The translations under genes were made by a program, and so were the position numbers. Below, one piece after another: positions 15,465 through 28,526 of a stretch of DNA of 64,000 nt. Position 1 is the stretch's first letter, and each line of letters opens with the position of its first letter. Source of the DNA: Anoplopoma fimbria (Eukaryota; Chordata; Actinopteri; Perciformes; Anoplopomatidae). Below the pieces are notes generated by a model, which was given only the letters and a program-made list of their open reading frames with translations, ran no database searches and was not told the origin of the DNA. The stretch is from assembly GCF_027596085.1 (NCBI RefSeq), contig NC_072469.1:20856781-20920780 (forward strand). Direction: 5' to 3'.

Positions 15465-17028
15465 AGCCTCATCCCTTTCACTGTTTTTCTCTTCAGAGCA
15501 ATAGCTGAGTGTAGGAGCACAAGTTAGTATCGGTATGTGTGTGTATACTGCAGCGTTGTCCTGCCTGCTGCTCTCTCCACTGATCTGCAGCAGCGTTGGT
15601 GGGGCCGCCTACACACCCTCCTCATCATCAGTTGCATCCTGACTACTAAAGTAGTAAGTCCTCTGAGTGAGCCCATTACCAATGCCAACATTTTGCCACC
15701 GTTAGACTTCACAGAGGATGTTTGGAGGGTTGAGAGTAACTTGACATCAGGGGAACTGTTCCATTTTTAGATACTTGCATAGTCACAGGGCATTGCTGCT
15801 CCTCGGGATGTACTGAGCGAATGATCGTTTCACATGGGGATATACCTATACCAGGAAATGCAGACTGGTCTCACTCAACAGCAATGAAAAACATCCTGAG
15901 ATTGTGAGCTCCTGTTACTGTTGGTTATACAAGCCTGTATGGAATGGAATGAAAGGGGGAATCTATAGCAGTACAGCTGCAGCAGGAGGAGGACAGACTC
16001 TGACACAGACACATCGCCTCTCCAGTGATGCATGGATCATTAAGGTCCAGGAAACCTCCTCTTGACTTCCGTCAACCCGCTATAAAGACAAAAAAAGACG
16101 TTCCCCCTGGATGACCTCCCTTCTGTCTCCCTCCCATCCTTTACTTCTTCTTCTCCTTCCTTTGAAGAGGCCACCTTTAGCCCAGCAGCCTGAAGATGAT
16201 CCATTGTTTTCCTCCCTCTTCCCCCACACCTGTCGCTGTTAATGCTTACAAAAAGGCCTCGGTGATGGGGAGATTGCTGCCTTTCATTTGTCTAGCCCAC
16301 TGCACTGCTTACTGTGAAACTGTAATTAGTGTCAAGAACAAATTTGTTGGTGCTAATAGGGCTGCAAGCTGTGGTGCTAGCAAACACAACATAGTTACAC
16401 ACAGAGCAGGGGGGACCAGATGTAGCTGGCTGATAAATAGGTGGGCTGGGAAGCAAGAATTTGAGGAAGTGCGGCTAGCACGGCTAAAAGCTGCATGGCT
16501 CGAGGGATAGCAGTGTCAGTTTGAGGGCGCTCTCACAAGCCAACATAAAGTCTGTTTTAATGAAACTCTGCTGCCGTTCAACCCCCGGTGGAGTTTGTTT
16601 GGGAAGTTGTAAACACAGTTATCGTACTCCCGTGTGCAAACAACCGATCTGAAACGCTTGTCGGAGATGGTCTCTGGCCCTTTCCATGCGAGCACTAGTG
16701 CGGTTCGATTGCAGTGAGAACATAATACAACCCAATTGCATGGAGTGAATCAAAATGAAGGCTCCCTGCGTGGGTTTGTTGAGATGTATACAGGAAAACG
16801 ATTGATATGAGTGGGAGAAGGACTGACTTGGAAGTCCAATGTTTGCTTGACATCTATGCCGAAGACAAACTACAGATATGCAATTCAAAAAAAGTGAAGT
16901 TTAAAAAGTGATTTGAGATATGAAACTGGAGGAGAAGGGATTTATGTGACCCAAAAGTATCAATTTCACTCTGATTTTTGGACTAACCAAAAGGAATACC
17001 ACTTGTGAAAGCACCCAGACAGTCTGAT
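15465..17028. other. Noncoding stretch, nothing recognised
   Basis: No supported gene or mobile element. The 104-codon frame from 16196 has no recognisable domain and no convincing splice sites. Confidence 0.5.
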
Positions 17029-17617
17029 GGTTGGTCGCTTGGTCGGGTCACCACTTTGATCCTGACTGAAATGTCTCAACAACTATCTGATGAATTGCTT
17101 TGACATTTTGTTCAAACATTCATGGCCCCCTCAGGGTTAATGGTTATCATTTCATAACACCTCAACTTTTTTTCTAATGTCATCATCAGCTCAAAATGTG
17201 ATTTATGACAAAACGGCAACAAAACTATTGACATTCCCCTCAGCCTCAGCTGTGCTTCCTCTCGTAACAAATTGGTGACATTTACTATGCTACTAATGGC
17301 AATATTCCTGTTGCAATTTTTTATGTCTTCTATTTTAATTGTTGCAGGTATTATAATTATTTTTGTTGTGTACATTTTTACTTATTAGAACAGTTTTTTA
17401 CTGAAATGAGTCACACCTTTACATGTGTTACATAACTGTTCATTTATTGCACTTGACTGATGGTGGAAAGATGGTGAGCATGGTAAACATCTTACCTGCT
17501 TAACATCAACATGTAAGCGTTGTCACTGTGTGTGTGTCAGCAATTTACATGAGCATTTAGCTCAAGTACAGCCTCACAGAGCTGCTAGCGTGGCTGTAGA
17601 CTCTTTGTCTTGTTAAA
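17029..17617 (-). repeat. Family A interspersed repeat, longest copy
   Basis: It begins with ttggtcgcttggtcgggtca and caccactttgatcctgac, the inverse of the ends at 7000 and 56970. It continues with gaaatgtctcaacaactatc, acattcatggccccctcag and cctcagcctcagctgtgctt, then atggtaaacatcttacctgc, acatcaacatgtaagcgttg and cacagagctgctagcgtggc. These follow the order I recall for a roughly 0.6-kb percomorph repeat. No terminal inverted repeats were seen, so its class is not assigned. It is strongly diverged and therefore old. Confidence 0.6.
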
Positions 17618-19441
17618 GGGCTGACTGTTTTCTCACACGACAAGATACTGAGTCTGCTGCAGGCTCAACTAGTCCTAATGGGTTAAAAGGCCTTATCGTA
17701 ACAAGCATGTTTTGCTAATGCAGCGAGAATGTAATCTGTAATGAAAGATTAGTCTTTCATTTGGATATGGCAAAAATTGTACAATGATAAATTGGATACC
17801 CAACAGAGATTTTCACATAAAAGCAAGTGAGAATAAAATATGACAATGATGCCACGGGATGAAGCGTGTAGAGCGCTGACTTACTTGATTTAAGATTACA
17901 TTGTGACAGAGACAGGAAAGCCTTGATGAAAAGATTTATGTGCACTGAGATTTATTCTAATCCATATAATGATCCAAAATGAGAATGCAGCACACAGACA
18001 GGCTGAAACCAGACAATGTTAATGGAAACCCTAAAAGGAATTTTTTATTTTTTTTTACAGTCTGGGTCAGAAAAACATAATTTTATTTCCTATGAAATAT
18101 AATGGCCAAATCAATCATTTCCATTTGCAATGAGGAGGAAAAATACAGGCTTAATCCATCTCCCTTTAGAGCCATAAGCTCTTTCTACTCAAGACACTCT
18201 TTTCACGCCCTCTATGTGGTTTGCTCGCCATGAAAACAGATCTACGAATATTTCCAGTAGAAACGATATCAATGTCACACCTAGGCCATCTCACAGAAGC
18301 ACACTATCAAAGGGGGGTATTACTTCAGCATATTCAGAAAGAGATAATCCATATGCGGTGAGATCTCAGCAGATATATGCCTTAGGGAAAGCCATTTCAC
18401 ACACCTATCACAATTTTATTGCTTATGAAAGAAGAACTCAAATCCTTTACTGTTGACGGAGGTATAAGCTCCTGTGTGCTCAACTGAGCAAAAGCAACAT
18501 TGTTTGTGCAGCTTACTTCGCCTTGTTATTTGGGAGATAAACACAATTTGTAGAGGATGCATAAGGGAAATATCAAATGAGATTTGCAGGGTTATTCTTT
18601 ACAACAAAACTGAGCTTATCGGTTGAAATAATTACTATAATTCACAAGCCTCATTTAAGTAAATACCAGGGTGTATTCATGCAGAGTATTGATGTAGCCC
18701 CAAGTCTATATACTCACTGAATATACTCTATTATTTTTACATCCCTTCATGCCACCCACAACCCCCCCATATCTGATGTCCCTGTCAGCGCTATCCACCT
18801 CAAATAAAGTTAGCCTGTTTATCAGATAGTGGAGAGCGTATCAGGGCTGATTAAAGCTCTGCTGAACAATCTCTATTCCTCAGGAAGGCAAAATGAACCG
18901 TAGACTACAGATTGACCCCCCCCCCATGTCTGAATAGAAGGGGGTTAATACAAATGAGAGACTACTCCTTGTATGTTAAATTACACAAAGACATTGAAAA
19001 TAATGAGGATAAGAGCTCCCCACTTTGACACACAGTGTAGCTAATCATGTGATATTAATAATTGCGTGCACAGTTTTAGTTTCCTATCATTGATTAAAGT
19101 CTGAGATGATCTCTGCTCGGTGAGGAAATGGACTTCTTTGCCAGTGCTATGCAGTTAATTGGAAGGCAAAATGTGCCTTAGTATCTCTTGGATACACAGA
19201 AGGAGGAAGAAAAAAAAAGGGCTTTTACCTTTTCATTGGCTGCAGATACTGTCAAATTTAAGAATTTAACCTATCCATCAGGCTCGACTTTCCCATTACA
19301 ATGAATGCTTACTGCACACATCTCTTTAATAAGAAACAGTACCCAGGCTATAATGAACAATGGCGATGAGAAGAAGAAAAAATAGAGTGGTGTGATAGCA
19401 TACAACATGGGAGGAGACAGGTGAACAGGAGCTATACATTC
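17618..19441. other. Noncoding stretch, nothing recognised
   Basis: AT-rich unique DNA. It includes a C10 run at 18916-18925 and T-rich patches near 18045. The open frame at 18214-18456 has no recognisable product. Confidence 0.5.
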
Positions 19442-19461
19442 AAAAAAAAAAAAAAAAAAAA
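19442..19461 (+). repeat. A20 homopolymer
   Basis: A run of 20 A without a recognisable retroposon body upstream. Confidence 0.85.
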
Positions 19462-20149
19462 CAAGTGAAAAAGCACTGAGCAATCCTGAGAGAAACTCAA
19501 ATACGCTCTCTCTCAGAAAATGATGTTTATACAACTAACTAACAACAACAAATCCATTTTGCAAGGATCCTAATGCCACCCTCATTATGGCCTTGATTAC
19601 ACTTTTTTTTTTTGGTTTGCACTTTAAGACTTTTGTGCTCAGATGTGACGGATCAGAACCCAGCTGTGTCCACATGTGTGTCCACACAATGATTGAAAAG
19701 TTATCACATATTTCGTAGTCAAAGGAGCAGCTGTGCAACACAAGTCCTGTGTTATTTTTGCTGCTTACTCTTCCTCCCAGTAACGGTAGATTTGTTTTAT
19801 TGAAGATAATAACAAAGCTCATCTAATTTGCATTTTTAGTGGATAAAAACGCTCTAAAAATGATACTTCATTACATCATTTTTTTGTAAGTCTCATCACC
19901 CAGGTTATCTCAGTGCTAAACAGACTGAAAGCAGGCAAGGATGAACAATTATCTAGGGCACAAAGACAGACACTCAGCATTACTGGCATCACTGGTGGGT
20001 TATTTGTACCACACAACACCCAGATGGTTGGTGTTGATAGAAAAAAAGAAATCAAGAAACAGAAGATTTAGACAAGGTGGCTGGAAGGGCAGACAAGATT
20101 ATGTCTGTTGGTGGTATGTAACAACTTCGGGGCAGCGATGAAGTTCTGA

Positions 20150-20310
20150 TTCCCCTTGTCTATTTATTTCCCTGACCTGCGCCCTGCTGCAGTCTCTCCA
20201 ACATCTGCCCACAGGGGAGCTAAGCAGATTAATTGAAAGATTTGGATTTCTTTTCATTTAGCTTGGCTGACTCCAAGACTTTCTCCTCCTTTCTCCCCCT
20301 CCTGCTCACA
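20150..20310. promoter_or_regulatory. Candidate conserved noncoding element (unverified)
   Basis: A block of even composition contains gcagattaattgaaagattt and tttcatttagcttggctgac, then a pyrimidine-rich tail. The homeodomain-type TAATTG within non-repetitive sequence suggests an enhancer-like element, but only by resemblance. Confidence 0.18.
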
Positions 20311-20998
20311 ATCTCTTGACCTTTACTCACACAGCCCCGTCCACCTGCAACCGCCACACATTTCACTGCTAAAATGTCCGAGACCAAGAAACACAAAAAT
20401 ACTGACACAGCAACATATCCCGCAGAAGATTTTGACGCCCGCCTCCGCCTCGCGCTAGGAGTGGAGAATTATGTTTATCATTTATAGAGGAGATAAAAAC
20501 AAGCTGGCAGGAGAAATTACAGGCCTGTGTGTCTGGGAGTGTGAGATGAGGACACAATGAGCTATATAAAAAATATCCGTCACCAGGGACATGCACTTAT
20601 GATAAATCCTTATGTCCCCACAGCACAATAAAATGCTTATTTTTCTACATCATCGATATGCTAAAGAAGACTTTTTACGATAGTTTCTAAAACAGAGCAT
20701 TGCAAAACAATGACACTATTCATATCAATATGGCTCTCAAGACTGGCATCTTACACATACATACCGTCCAATGAGACTGAAGGACACATTTCTTAGGAGC
20801 ATTTCCCACTTTTATTGCTGTGATATTCCCAGACAGCGAGGTGATGGGTTTCGAGGACATGCATGAATTACATCAAAGGTAGATGAAAAAACTGGGGAAC
20901 AAGGGAACAAAGGGAGCCGAGGAAATCACAGGAGAGGGAAAGGCAGGTACAAGTTGTAATCTGGAGTTTTGAAGGTGAACCTTAGATTTTATAGGCTC

Positions 20999-21011
20999 TG
21001 GACTCTTTTGT
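20999..21011 (+). repeat. Target-site duplication, left copy
   Basis: The 13-bp word tggactcttttgt, repeated exactly at 21141-21153 on the other side of the retroposon tail. Confidence 0.85.
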
Positions 21012-21140
21012 GCCCTGTGACAGGCTGGCGACCTGTCCAGGGTGTACCCTGCCTTCGCCCATTGACAGCTGGGATCGGCTCCAGCACCCCCGCGACCCTT
21101 AACTGGATAAGCGGTTACGGAAGATGGATGGATGGATGGA
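21012..21140 (+). mobile_element. 5'-truncated non-LTR retroposon with (ATGG)n tail and 13-bp target-site duplication
   Basis: The insert contains tgacaggctggcgacctgtc, gggtgtaccctgccttcgcc, ctgggatcggctccagcacc and ggataagcggttacggaaga, ending in repeated ATGG units. I recognise this as the extremely common teleost non-LTR retroposon 3' end. My recollection is an L2-like LINE, but the exact family is uncertain. The word tggactcttttgt occurs at 20999-21011 and again at 21141-21153, flanking the insert perfectly. That fixes both boundaries and indicates target-primed insertion, with the body lost by 5' truncation. Confidence 0.85.
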
Positions 21141-21153
21141 TGGACTCTTTTGT
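21141..21153 (+). repeat. Target-site duplication, right copy
   Basis: The exact second copy of the 13-bp word at 20999-21011, immediately after the ATGG tail. The perfect match implies a fairly recent insertion. Confidence 0.85.
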
Positions 21154-22411
21154 TCCAGCTCACATGTGATGCTGTGTCTCCACACAAACACAAATCCAAG
21201 TGCATGGAGACCTACATGTATGCACCCACAAGTAAACACATACACATAAAACACAACCACAAAATCTCACCTACGCATAGACTTTCCAGAGACGTTTGGT
21301 GAAAAGGAGAAGCTTCTTGCTACCATTTCCATGTCAATTGATTGTTATTTATTCAACATTTAGAGGGCTTCGACAAAATATTGCTGATGAACTGAAGAAT
21401 GGTATCAAAGAATGTCAGATGTCATGGCTTATACAAATGGCATTTTGTCTGAAAAGCCTAATTTCATACCATATTAACAGGGCTGAATTTCTTGAAATGT
21501 CAAGTGAGACAAATCCAGCTCAGCAACCTTTAACTGCCTTTAATTCAATACATTCTGTGCATGATAATGTTTCATCAAATAATTGCGTTACGGAAGTGGG
21601 ATATCAACATGCATGTACGATCTCTTTTTCACACACATATACACACACACACACATAAAACGCACAAACCTGCAAAATGCTCATACACACATGCAATAAA
21701 CAACATCCTGCACAAAATGAAATCCCGCATGGCACACGTGCAGACATACACAAACACCTGCCCACTGGTGCCATAATGAGACTGTCTGATTTAATGCATT
21801 GATCAGCCACTGTAGGCTGCAGAGGATCCTTGGAGAGTGTGGCATCACATAAAAAACAACATTACAGCTTATCAGCTGGGGCCAAACACAAGGTGACCTT
21901 CACTTTACTGCCTCACGGTCCAGTCTGTTACAATTAGTTGCATGAGTGGAGAGATAAGTGTGTGTTCCAGGATTTCTCTGTGTGTGCAGTTTAGGTGTGC
22001 ATGCACACTCATGCCAAAAGCACTTCTACAAGCAGAATTTGACAAAAAGGTGGCACAGTATGGTAATGAGAAAATACTATGAAAAAACAAACCATGTGTT
22101 TGAGGACATTTTGTCCATTTGAATACGGAATTTGAAAATGTTCTCACTGAATTATGCAATCACTTCATTTTTATGGCAATATCATCAGTACTAACCAATA
22201 TATTGCAGGGGACACATTTTTCTCATATTACCGAATATAACATAATGAAAACTAAGTTCTTCCCCTAAAGCCCATACACATACCCACAAATTACGACACT
22301 AAATTGCAGGAACACCTGCAGAGACACAAAATCTTCCTAGAAGGATGCATTCATAAACATAAATAATTTATGTTCATATATTTAAACGTGCAAAACATAT
22401 TGATACGTTAA
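21154..22411. other. Noncoding stretch with a short CA patch
   Basis: No supported gene. An imperfect CA patch lies near 21632-21655. The 120-codon frame from 21296 ends inside it and has no recognisable domain. Confidence 0.5.
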
Positions 22412-22645
22412 AAATGAAGCTACAGCCAGGAGACCATTATCTTAGTTTAGCTTAGCATAAAGAAGAGGGGTGAAAGAAAGGGCTGTCCAAAATTCCTAAA
22501 TATGCCCACTAGCAGCTCTCAGCTAAGAGTCTTGGTCAACTTTCATATTTAGCGAACACATATGATATTTGTATCAACCTTTAGTCTAAGTCTCAGCAAG
22601 AAACGGAATAATTGCTATTTTTCGTAATGTCAAACTAATCCTTTG
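22412..22645 (+). repeat. Family D interspersed repeat
   Basis: It contains gaagctacagccaggagacc, ttagtttagcttagcataaa and aatgtcaaactaatccttt in the order I recall for a common teleost short repeat ('agccagcagccggttagcttagcttagcataaagac' type, ending 'aatgtcaaactattccttt'). The middle is diverged. No tRNA-like promoter boxes are evident, so its class is left open. Confidence 0.5.
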
Positions 22646-25127
22646 AACACTGGCAGTTAACAGTAACATGTGAGTGCATAGTTGATCATAAAATGTGCAT
22701 GTGTGTTTAATAAAAATAAATACAGGATTGAAATTGCATACTTAAAGCAACCAGTTACCCTGACACACAAAGAAATACTATCATATGCAGTTTGAACATC
22801 CCACATCGTCCCAGCACAGCACCGTGCCGGCCCTCGCATCATGCACAGACTGGGCTGAACAGCTTGTCCATACAACATCCATCCACAACAAACAGCATAA
22901 AGTTGCATCATTAACCAGCTATTGCAGGAGGGCTGAACAGTTTTGTTTTGCGCCCCCCTTCCCTTGTACTTTCAAATGACCATATGGCTTATGCATAAGT
23001 GTTTATACATTTTTGAATTTTTCACTGCTGCAGAGTCATCTTGTTCCTCTCCCACACTGTGATGTACAGAGTCAGTGTATGAAAAGATGTCACCACTTGT
23101 GACAATACAAAGAAATTCTATGTCAAGCACCAGAGACGACAGAAAAATAGTCCAGTGTTCAATATCAACATTGTCTGCATTGTATTGATTCTTCTACTTT
23201 TTTTTTGTGTGTTTTAAGAAAATGGTCAAAATCTTATCTCAACATAGAGTTGTGTGCCGCGCATTGATTTGTTCAGCCCCTCTCCCTCTATCTCACAAAA
23301 CACATTGATTTCGGGTCTGAATCAAAAGATGATCATGCACAGGAGGAAGGATTATTGTTGGCTTATCCTCAACGTGAAGACAGGTGGCCAAAAATCTGGA
23401 CAGAATCAATCCGGTGTGTCATGACCAGCTCTGCACAAATTTGTCCAAGACTGATGCATTCAAGTTAACTCTCATAAATTAATTTATCTGTGTTTGAAAC
23501 ACAAAGCTGACAATCTCGGTGACACAGCTCTCAAAATAAGTTATTAGCAAGCATATAGGGAGCCTAGCTAGTAAGGATAGCTATAAATCAACGTTAGAAT
23601 ACAGCTGGGTTGTCAAGGTTAGCACGCTGAACATAGCTGCTTAAGAAAGTATGGGAGTGCCTCCTCTGTAACACTGTATAATCCTCCTTGTAGCATCTTT
23701 TGTGACTGACATACTGTAGCCCGTTTCCAGAGGAAAGGATGGGTAGGATAAATATATCACTTTCCTTAACCTTACTCTGACAGCGGTTTAGATCACTTTA
23801 TAGCCCTTCCCTGGGAAATGACAGATCTCAGGGGTCATCAGGAGGCAACATTTTGACAGGGGAATGTAATGATAAAATACCTGCGCTGCCAATGGGAGGT
23901 TTGGGTGATTTTATTGATTGTACTGTGCTACTGTTTATGCTGCATTTTGTGGACCTGTTGTTTTTTAATCTGAATGAAATTTTGCTGGTGCAGGCAACTG
24001 TGTCATTGGAGTGATTGTTGATTAATGTAAATGCTACAGCTGCAATATATTAAAACACATTCCATTAAAGTTCCCTTTTCATTAGTATCTTTTTGAGCAA
24101 ATTTTGCTTGAAAGTTTCTCATTTCCTAATTTTCCTTGAGGGGTTGATTAAACTTCCATCTAATCCAAAAGTGGTGAGAAATATAGACATCCCTTCAAAC
24201 TTCATCCATCTTGATTTTCCAAACCCAATCAATTATTTATCAGTTGCAGAGCAACTGTGAAGCAGGCTCATAAAATGTGCCTAAAAGTAGCCACAGCTTT
24301 ACATCAACTTTAAACCAATGACCTCACTCTGTAAAATATGACAACAATTTACATTCAGAGCTCTCAGATTATGAAAAAGTACACAGTCTAAATTGGAGTA
24401 TGCATTTCAGTTTACATCAACCCAAACAACATACAGCTGAAATGATTCAGATAACAAGATTCACATCCATTTCTAAGATCAAAACCCCCCAAAATGGAAT
24501 GATATCATTTGCCTGCAAGTTTCTTTTAGCCAGAAGAGCATGAAGGCTGAAGGATGGTGTATTTTGGGGGAACACTTTTTGAGTGCTCTGTCCTCCAGAG
24601 TGAGAGTACTCCTTGCCAAAAATGAAAGAATACCATGATCAATACTACCACAGCTATTCCAGGGACAATGACAAAGTGGGTGTATCGAATTTTCCACATT
24701 TTGGTCCAAGAGAGATGAAACTATTGGAAAAATATCCAAAGTGTTTCCCTGGAATGATTCAACAAACGCTTCTTTTGATATGCTTTTTTAAAATAGCAAT
24801 TCATTGGTGGGACACGTCTGCCTCAGCAGGCTCATACTTTATGAGGTCAACATTGCTCCTGTCTTGAAGATCTAATATATTTGTTCAAAGGCATTCAATT
24901 AACAACGAAAATATCCCTGACCTGAAGTCTCACCGCTTTGAATACCTGCAACTACTTACTCAAAATAACTCCCATTTAATATTGTGGAAGTCATTTATGA
25001 ACTCAAAGAGTGAGTGTGTAGGTGCAAGTGTGAGTGTGTGTGTGTGTGTGAGTGGTATTTTGTAGAGCTTCATTGCCGTCTCTTCTGCTATAGCCTTTCC
25101 TTTCTCGTCCTCTGCTTCTTTAATGAG
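22646..25127. other. Noncoding stretch, nothing recognised
   Basis: AT-rich unique DNA with no supported gene, RNA or mobile element. An imperfect GT patch lies near 25022-25050. Confidence 0.5.
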
Positions 25128-25141
25128 GTGACCATGGTTAC
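25128..25141 (+). promoter_or_regulatory. RFX X-box-like motif
   Basis: GTGACCATGGTTAC is a near-palindrome that matches GTNRCC-N2-RGYAAC with one mismatch. It follows a TC-rich stretch. Function is inferred from motif shape only. Confidence 0.25.
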
Positions 25142-26351
25142 GTTTTTTCGCAGCCCAGAGTCAGGGAGGATGGATAAGGTGTCCAGAGTCCAGCAGTATC
25201 ATCTATCTTACCGTATGAACTAGTGGCAACAGTTGACCATTACAGCCTGTAAGGATGACCAAGTATCTGGAATATTGGATCTGGCAGTCATATTTCTTTA
25301 AATAATCATCTTTCTATTGCCTTTTCCTATATCAAACTGCCGGCAGGGGATATGTGAGTATGACGTAATACACTCCATCAAGCTGTAAGGGTGGGTGCCA
25401 TATCACGTTATTCGACATAACTATATACTATACGACGGTGGAAACGTAAAGTAATGAGAAAGTATGAGTTGGAGAGAGGAGTCCCATGGGACACCGGCGT
25501 TGTCAGAGTTTGTTGTGTTGGAGTACAGAAAGCATAGATTAGTGTTATCTAAAGATTTTAAATGTCACGGTTGAATATTTAGCTGATCCTGATGATGAGA
25601 TTTCAGAACGAAACTTCTCAGAGCGAGACACGCAATATCAAGCAAAAGGTACGAGAAACGTTTTTCTCTGTACACTTAGCCAAAATAACATCACTTTATC
25701 GTTTTATCCTATTCTTTATCCTGCATTTGTATGAAATTGTCATCATTAGCATATGAATTCTTGAGCTATGGCCAATAATGTGTTTTGTGAGGTCATAGTG
25801 TCCTCCAAATTCTGATCAGTTCAACTTGAGTGCAAGTTGACGTTTAAGCAAAAAAAACAACATGGGAAAATATATTGATGAATACCAAAGTTACCCTATC
25901 ACGTTCAAAATAGTTGTTGGACAAAACTAAAAATCTTAACACAAGGTCCACTTCCTAGCTTTTTCCATATACAATGGGCTAATAGGCTAGTAAGTGAACC
26001 TTGCATGAATTTAATAATGACGTCAATATTTTATTATAAGACAATATCTAATAGCTTTGTGTTGAATGACAATCTGCTTGCCACCATTAATTAGGGCAAT
26101 ACAACTCAAAATAAATACACCATCGTGATATTATGCCACTAAAATAAACTCCATCAGTCCAGTTAATGCAGCTTTTGTTAAATCTGGAGAGGTATGGAGC
26201 TAGAACAGTGACAGTTTGTTTGGCATTAATTTAACATTTAGCATTGAAAAGGAAACATATCCGTATAGATAGACTGCTAAACATTGAGGTGTGTGTTTTC
26301 TGATTAAAGAATTGAAAATTCTAATTCTAATGTTGGATTTTGATGTTACAT
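25142..26351. other. Noncoding stretch, nothing recognised
   Basis: No supported feature. A weak family B-like word (gttgttggacaaaact near 25914) was judged too short to call. Confidence 0.5.
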
Positions 26352-26565
26352 TTTAAAGCTGCACTAAACATTTTTAACAACAACAGTTAAACGACCCTTT
26401 CACTGCATCAGCTTATGTGGCATTCAACCAGTTTATGTGGGCTTCTGCCCTGGGAACTACTGCGCTGAGCTTTATAGGAACTGGCATTGACTTGGTTTGT
26501 TGATTTTTACAAGGAGCCATTTAACTCAATGTTGATTCAGAAATATAGCTCAATGCAGCTTTAAA
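26352..26565. mobile_element. MITE-like element with 12-bp terminal inverted repeats
   Basis: The left end tttaaagctgca (26352-26363) is the exact reverse complement of the right end tgcagctttaaa (26554-26565), enclosing 190 bp with no coding potential. A TTAA lies inside each terminus, so a piggyBac-type TTAA target is possible, with the element proper beginning AGCTGCA. Part of the interior (gctgcactaaac, aacaacaacagttaaacgac) resembles a recurrent teleost repeat I recall. No autonomous partner is present. Confidence 0.5.
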
Positions 26566-27253
26566 TATCAGAACACATTGCCAAGACACAGCATCCTTCC
26601 AGGGTTTGTCAAGATCAGAGCAGATGGACGGACAGAAAAACACAGCTCAACCATCTAACCCCAGCAGCAGACGATCATGATGTAACACAGAAGTGATAAC
26701 AGTCATAAATACAGATTTGTAGCAGGACTGTTAGTTACTCCCCATATAGTGCTTTTATCACCAGCATATATCTGGATCAGCATTTAACTCACAAGGCACA
26801 ATACGGCAAAACAAAGCACTCAAAGTAGTCGTATTGTTTACAGGGAGAGGTCTTTAAATAACATTGTATATCTGCATTTGGCAAAGTGTTGTTTCGGTTT
26901 AAATCAAAAGTGATGGTTATAAATAGTACACACCCAACCAGGAATATAAATAGAAGGAGTAGAAACGGCTATGACGCTTCATGCCAGCCTGGTTGTATAA
27001 AATTCTGCATAAAACTGTCTTGTTTTATGAGGATAAGCTTGTCAAAACCAGCTTGACACATTATATAAATATTAACATTAGCTCGAACTGCAGAAAATAC
27101 AATTCCAGTTCAAAACATACCTTTGAAGTCACAGAGGCATTTCTTTTGTAGGTTGTGGGTGTTAAATACAAAGAAAAAACTCCTGGTGCCTTGCCTGACT
27201 TCAGGAACACATTGCAGGTTTGCAGCTCTCTGATATTATCCTGTAGAGAAACT

Positions 27254-27259
<6 letters not shown>
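26566..27259. other. Noncoding stretch, nothing recognised
   Basis: No supported gene or repeat apart from the TG array that follows. Confidence 0.5.

Positions 27260-27350
<91 letters not shown>
27260..27350 (+). repeat. (GT)n microsatellite
   Basis: About 90 bp of uninterrupted GT, with a short tgtgttt lead-in. Frames reading through it are artefacts. Confidence 0.97.
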
Positions 27351-27352
<2 letters not shown>

Positions 27353-28474
27353 AGTCTGTGGTCCAGTCATGTTTACTCAAAAGTGTAATAAAAAAAGATG
27401 TGTCCATTGCCTGTGGAAGTCCCAGCAAGTTACTGAATGATAAGGAGACTGCTGCAAGACAGATAGTAGTAGAGTAATTCTGAGGTGAAATGAACCCTCA
27501 AGCCAAAGAGAACATGACAAGGTAAGAGGTGGAGGCAGGTCAGGTTGTCAGGGACATAACTGCAGGGTAGTGATTAAGAAGAGACGGTCAACAATATGGA
27601 AATAGGTGAAGGATTAGGTTTTTGAACTGTGCATGTTCGGTGTCCTTAGAACAGTATAAAAGGTGAAGAGAAAGGGAGAATATCTGGGTAGGCATGGCCC
27701 GACATTAATGCTTGCCTGCTTGACGGGGCAAGTAAACTCTGTTTTTAAGCAAGTGGAATGTCTCATGCAGTTGTTTAATCAGGCAGGAGAAAAATAAATG
27801 CGATCTTAATTAGGGTAAAAAATATGCAATCAGGAGATTAATGCTTTTAATTTGCCAATCCATGATTATGCTTCAGCAAATCAGTTTGAATTGGCAAGAA
27901 AAGAGCAAGCCCCTAGGAAGAGTGCCCAAAAATACTTTTTTTCCATAGACTACTGGGAAAGAGACGTCTTTAATCTTTTTTTGTTGAGGTAAATCACCTT
28001 CCAGCCCGTATTTAAATCATAAGGTCCTAAAAGCTAATTGGAAACGCTACGTGCTTGCTTTCCGGGACAATGGATGAGGAAGATCCCCAGAAGATCTGGG
28101 TATTTTCATTTGAATTCTATTCTTGGAAGTCAAACTTTGCTTTTCTTCATGTGCTAAATTTTTCATTTTGAACAAGCAAGTTCGGCTATCGGGCAAGTAA
28201 AACATCTTAAAAAGTCCTGATTGATGAAGAGTTTAGAAATGAAGAGTTGAGTCAGTTAGGACTATGGGATCAAGTAAAAGAGATTGAATAGATGTAGCTT
28301 GTTTCTAGAAGTTTGATAATGTAGGTATTACTCACATAGGGCTAGTTGGCTTATTACTGTAGCCGGTGAGCTAACTGCTAACACGCTAGGTAGCAGAGAC
28401 ATGCTAGCACTAGTCAGTCAAAAGTGTTCCTCGCAAACATTATCAACTTGCTATAAGGCTGTACAGATATATAA
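27351..28474. other. Noncoding stretch, nothing recognised
   Basis: Unique-looking sequence. A patch of CTAGC/GCTAAC-rich words lies near 28350-28420 but could not be tied to a repeat. Confidence 0.45.
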
Positions 28475-28526
28475 AAGATAGAACAGATGAAAGTAGATTA
28501 AAGATAGAACAGATGAAAGTAGATTA
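28475..28526 (+). repeat. Perfect 26-bp tandem duplication
   Basis: The 26-bp unit, beginning aagatagaacagatgaaag, occurs twice in direct tandem (28475-28500 and 28501-28526) with no mismatches. This implies a recent local duplication, for example by replication slippage. Confidence 0.9.

Noticed and set aside
19442..19461. A20 run as a retroposon tail
   Set aside because: No recognisable body upstream and no flanking duplication found.
25900..25945. Family B-like words (gttgttggacaaaact)
   Set aside because: Only one short landmark is present, with the rest not alignable by eye.
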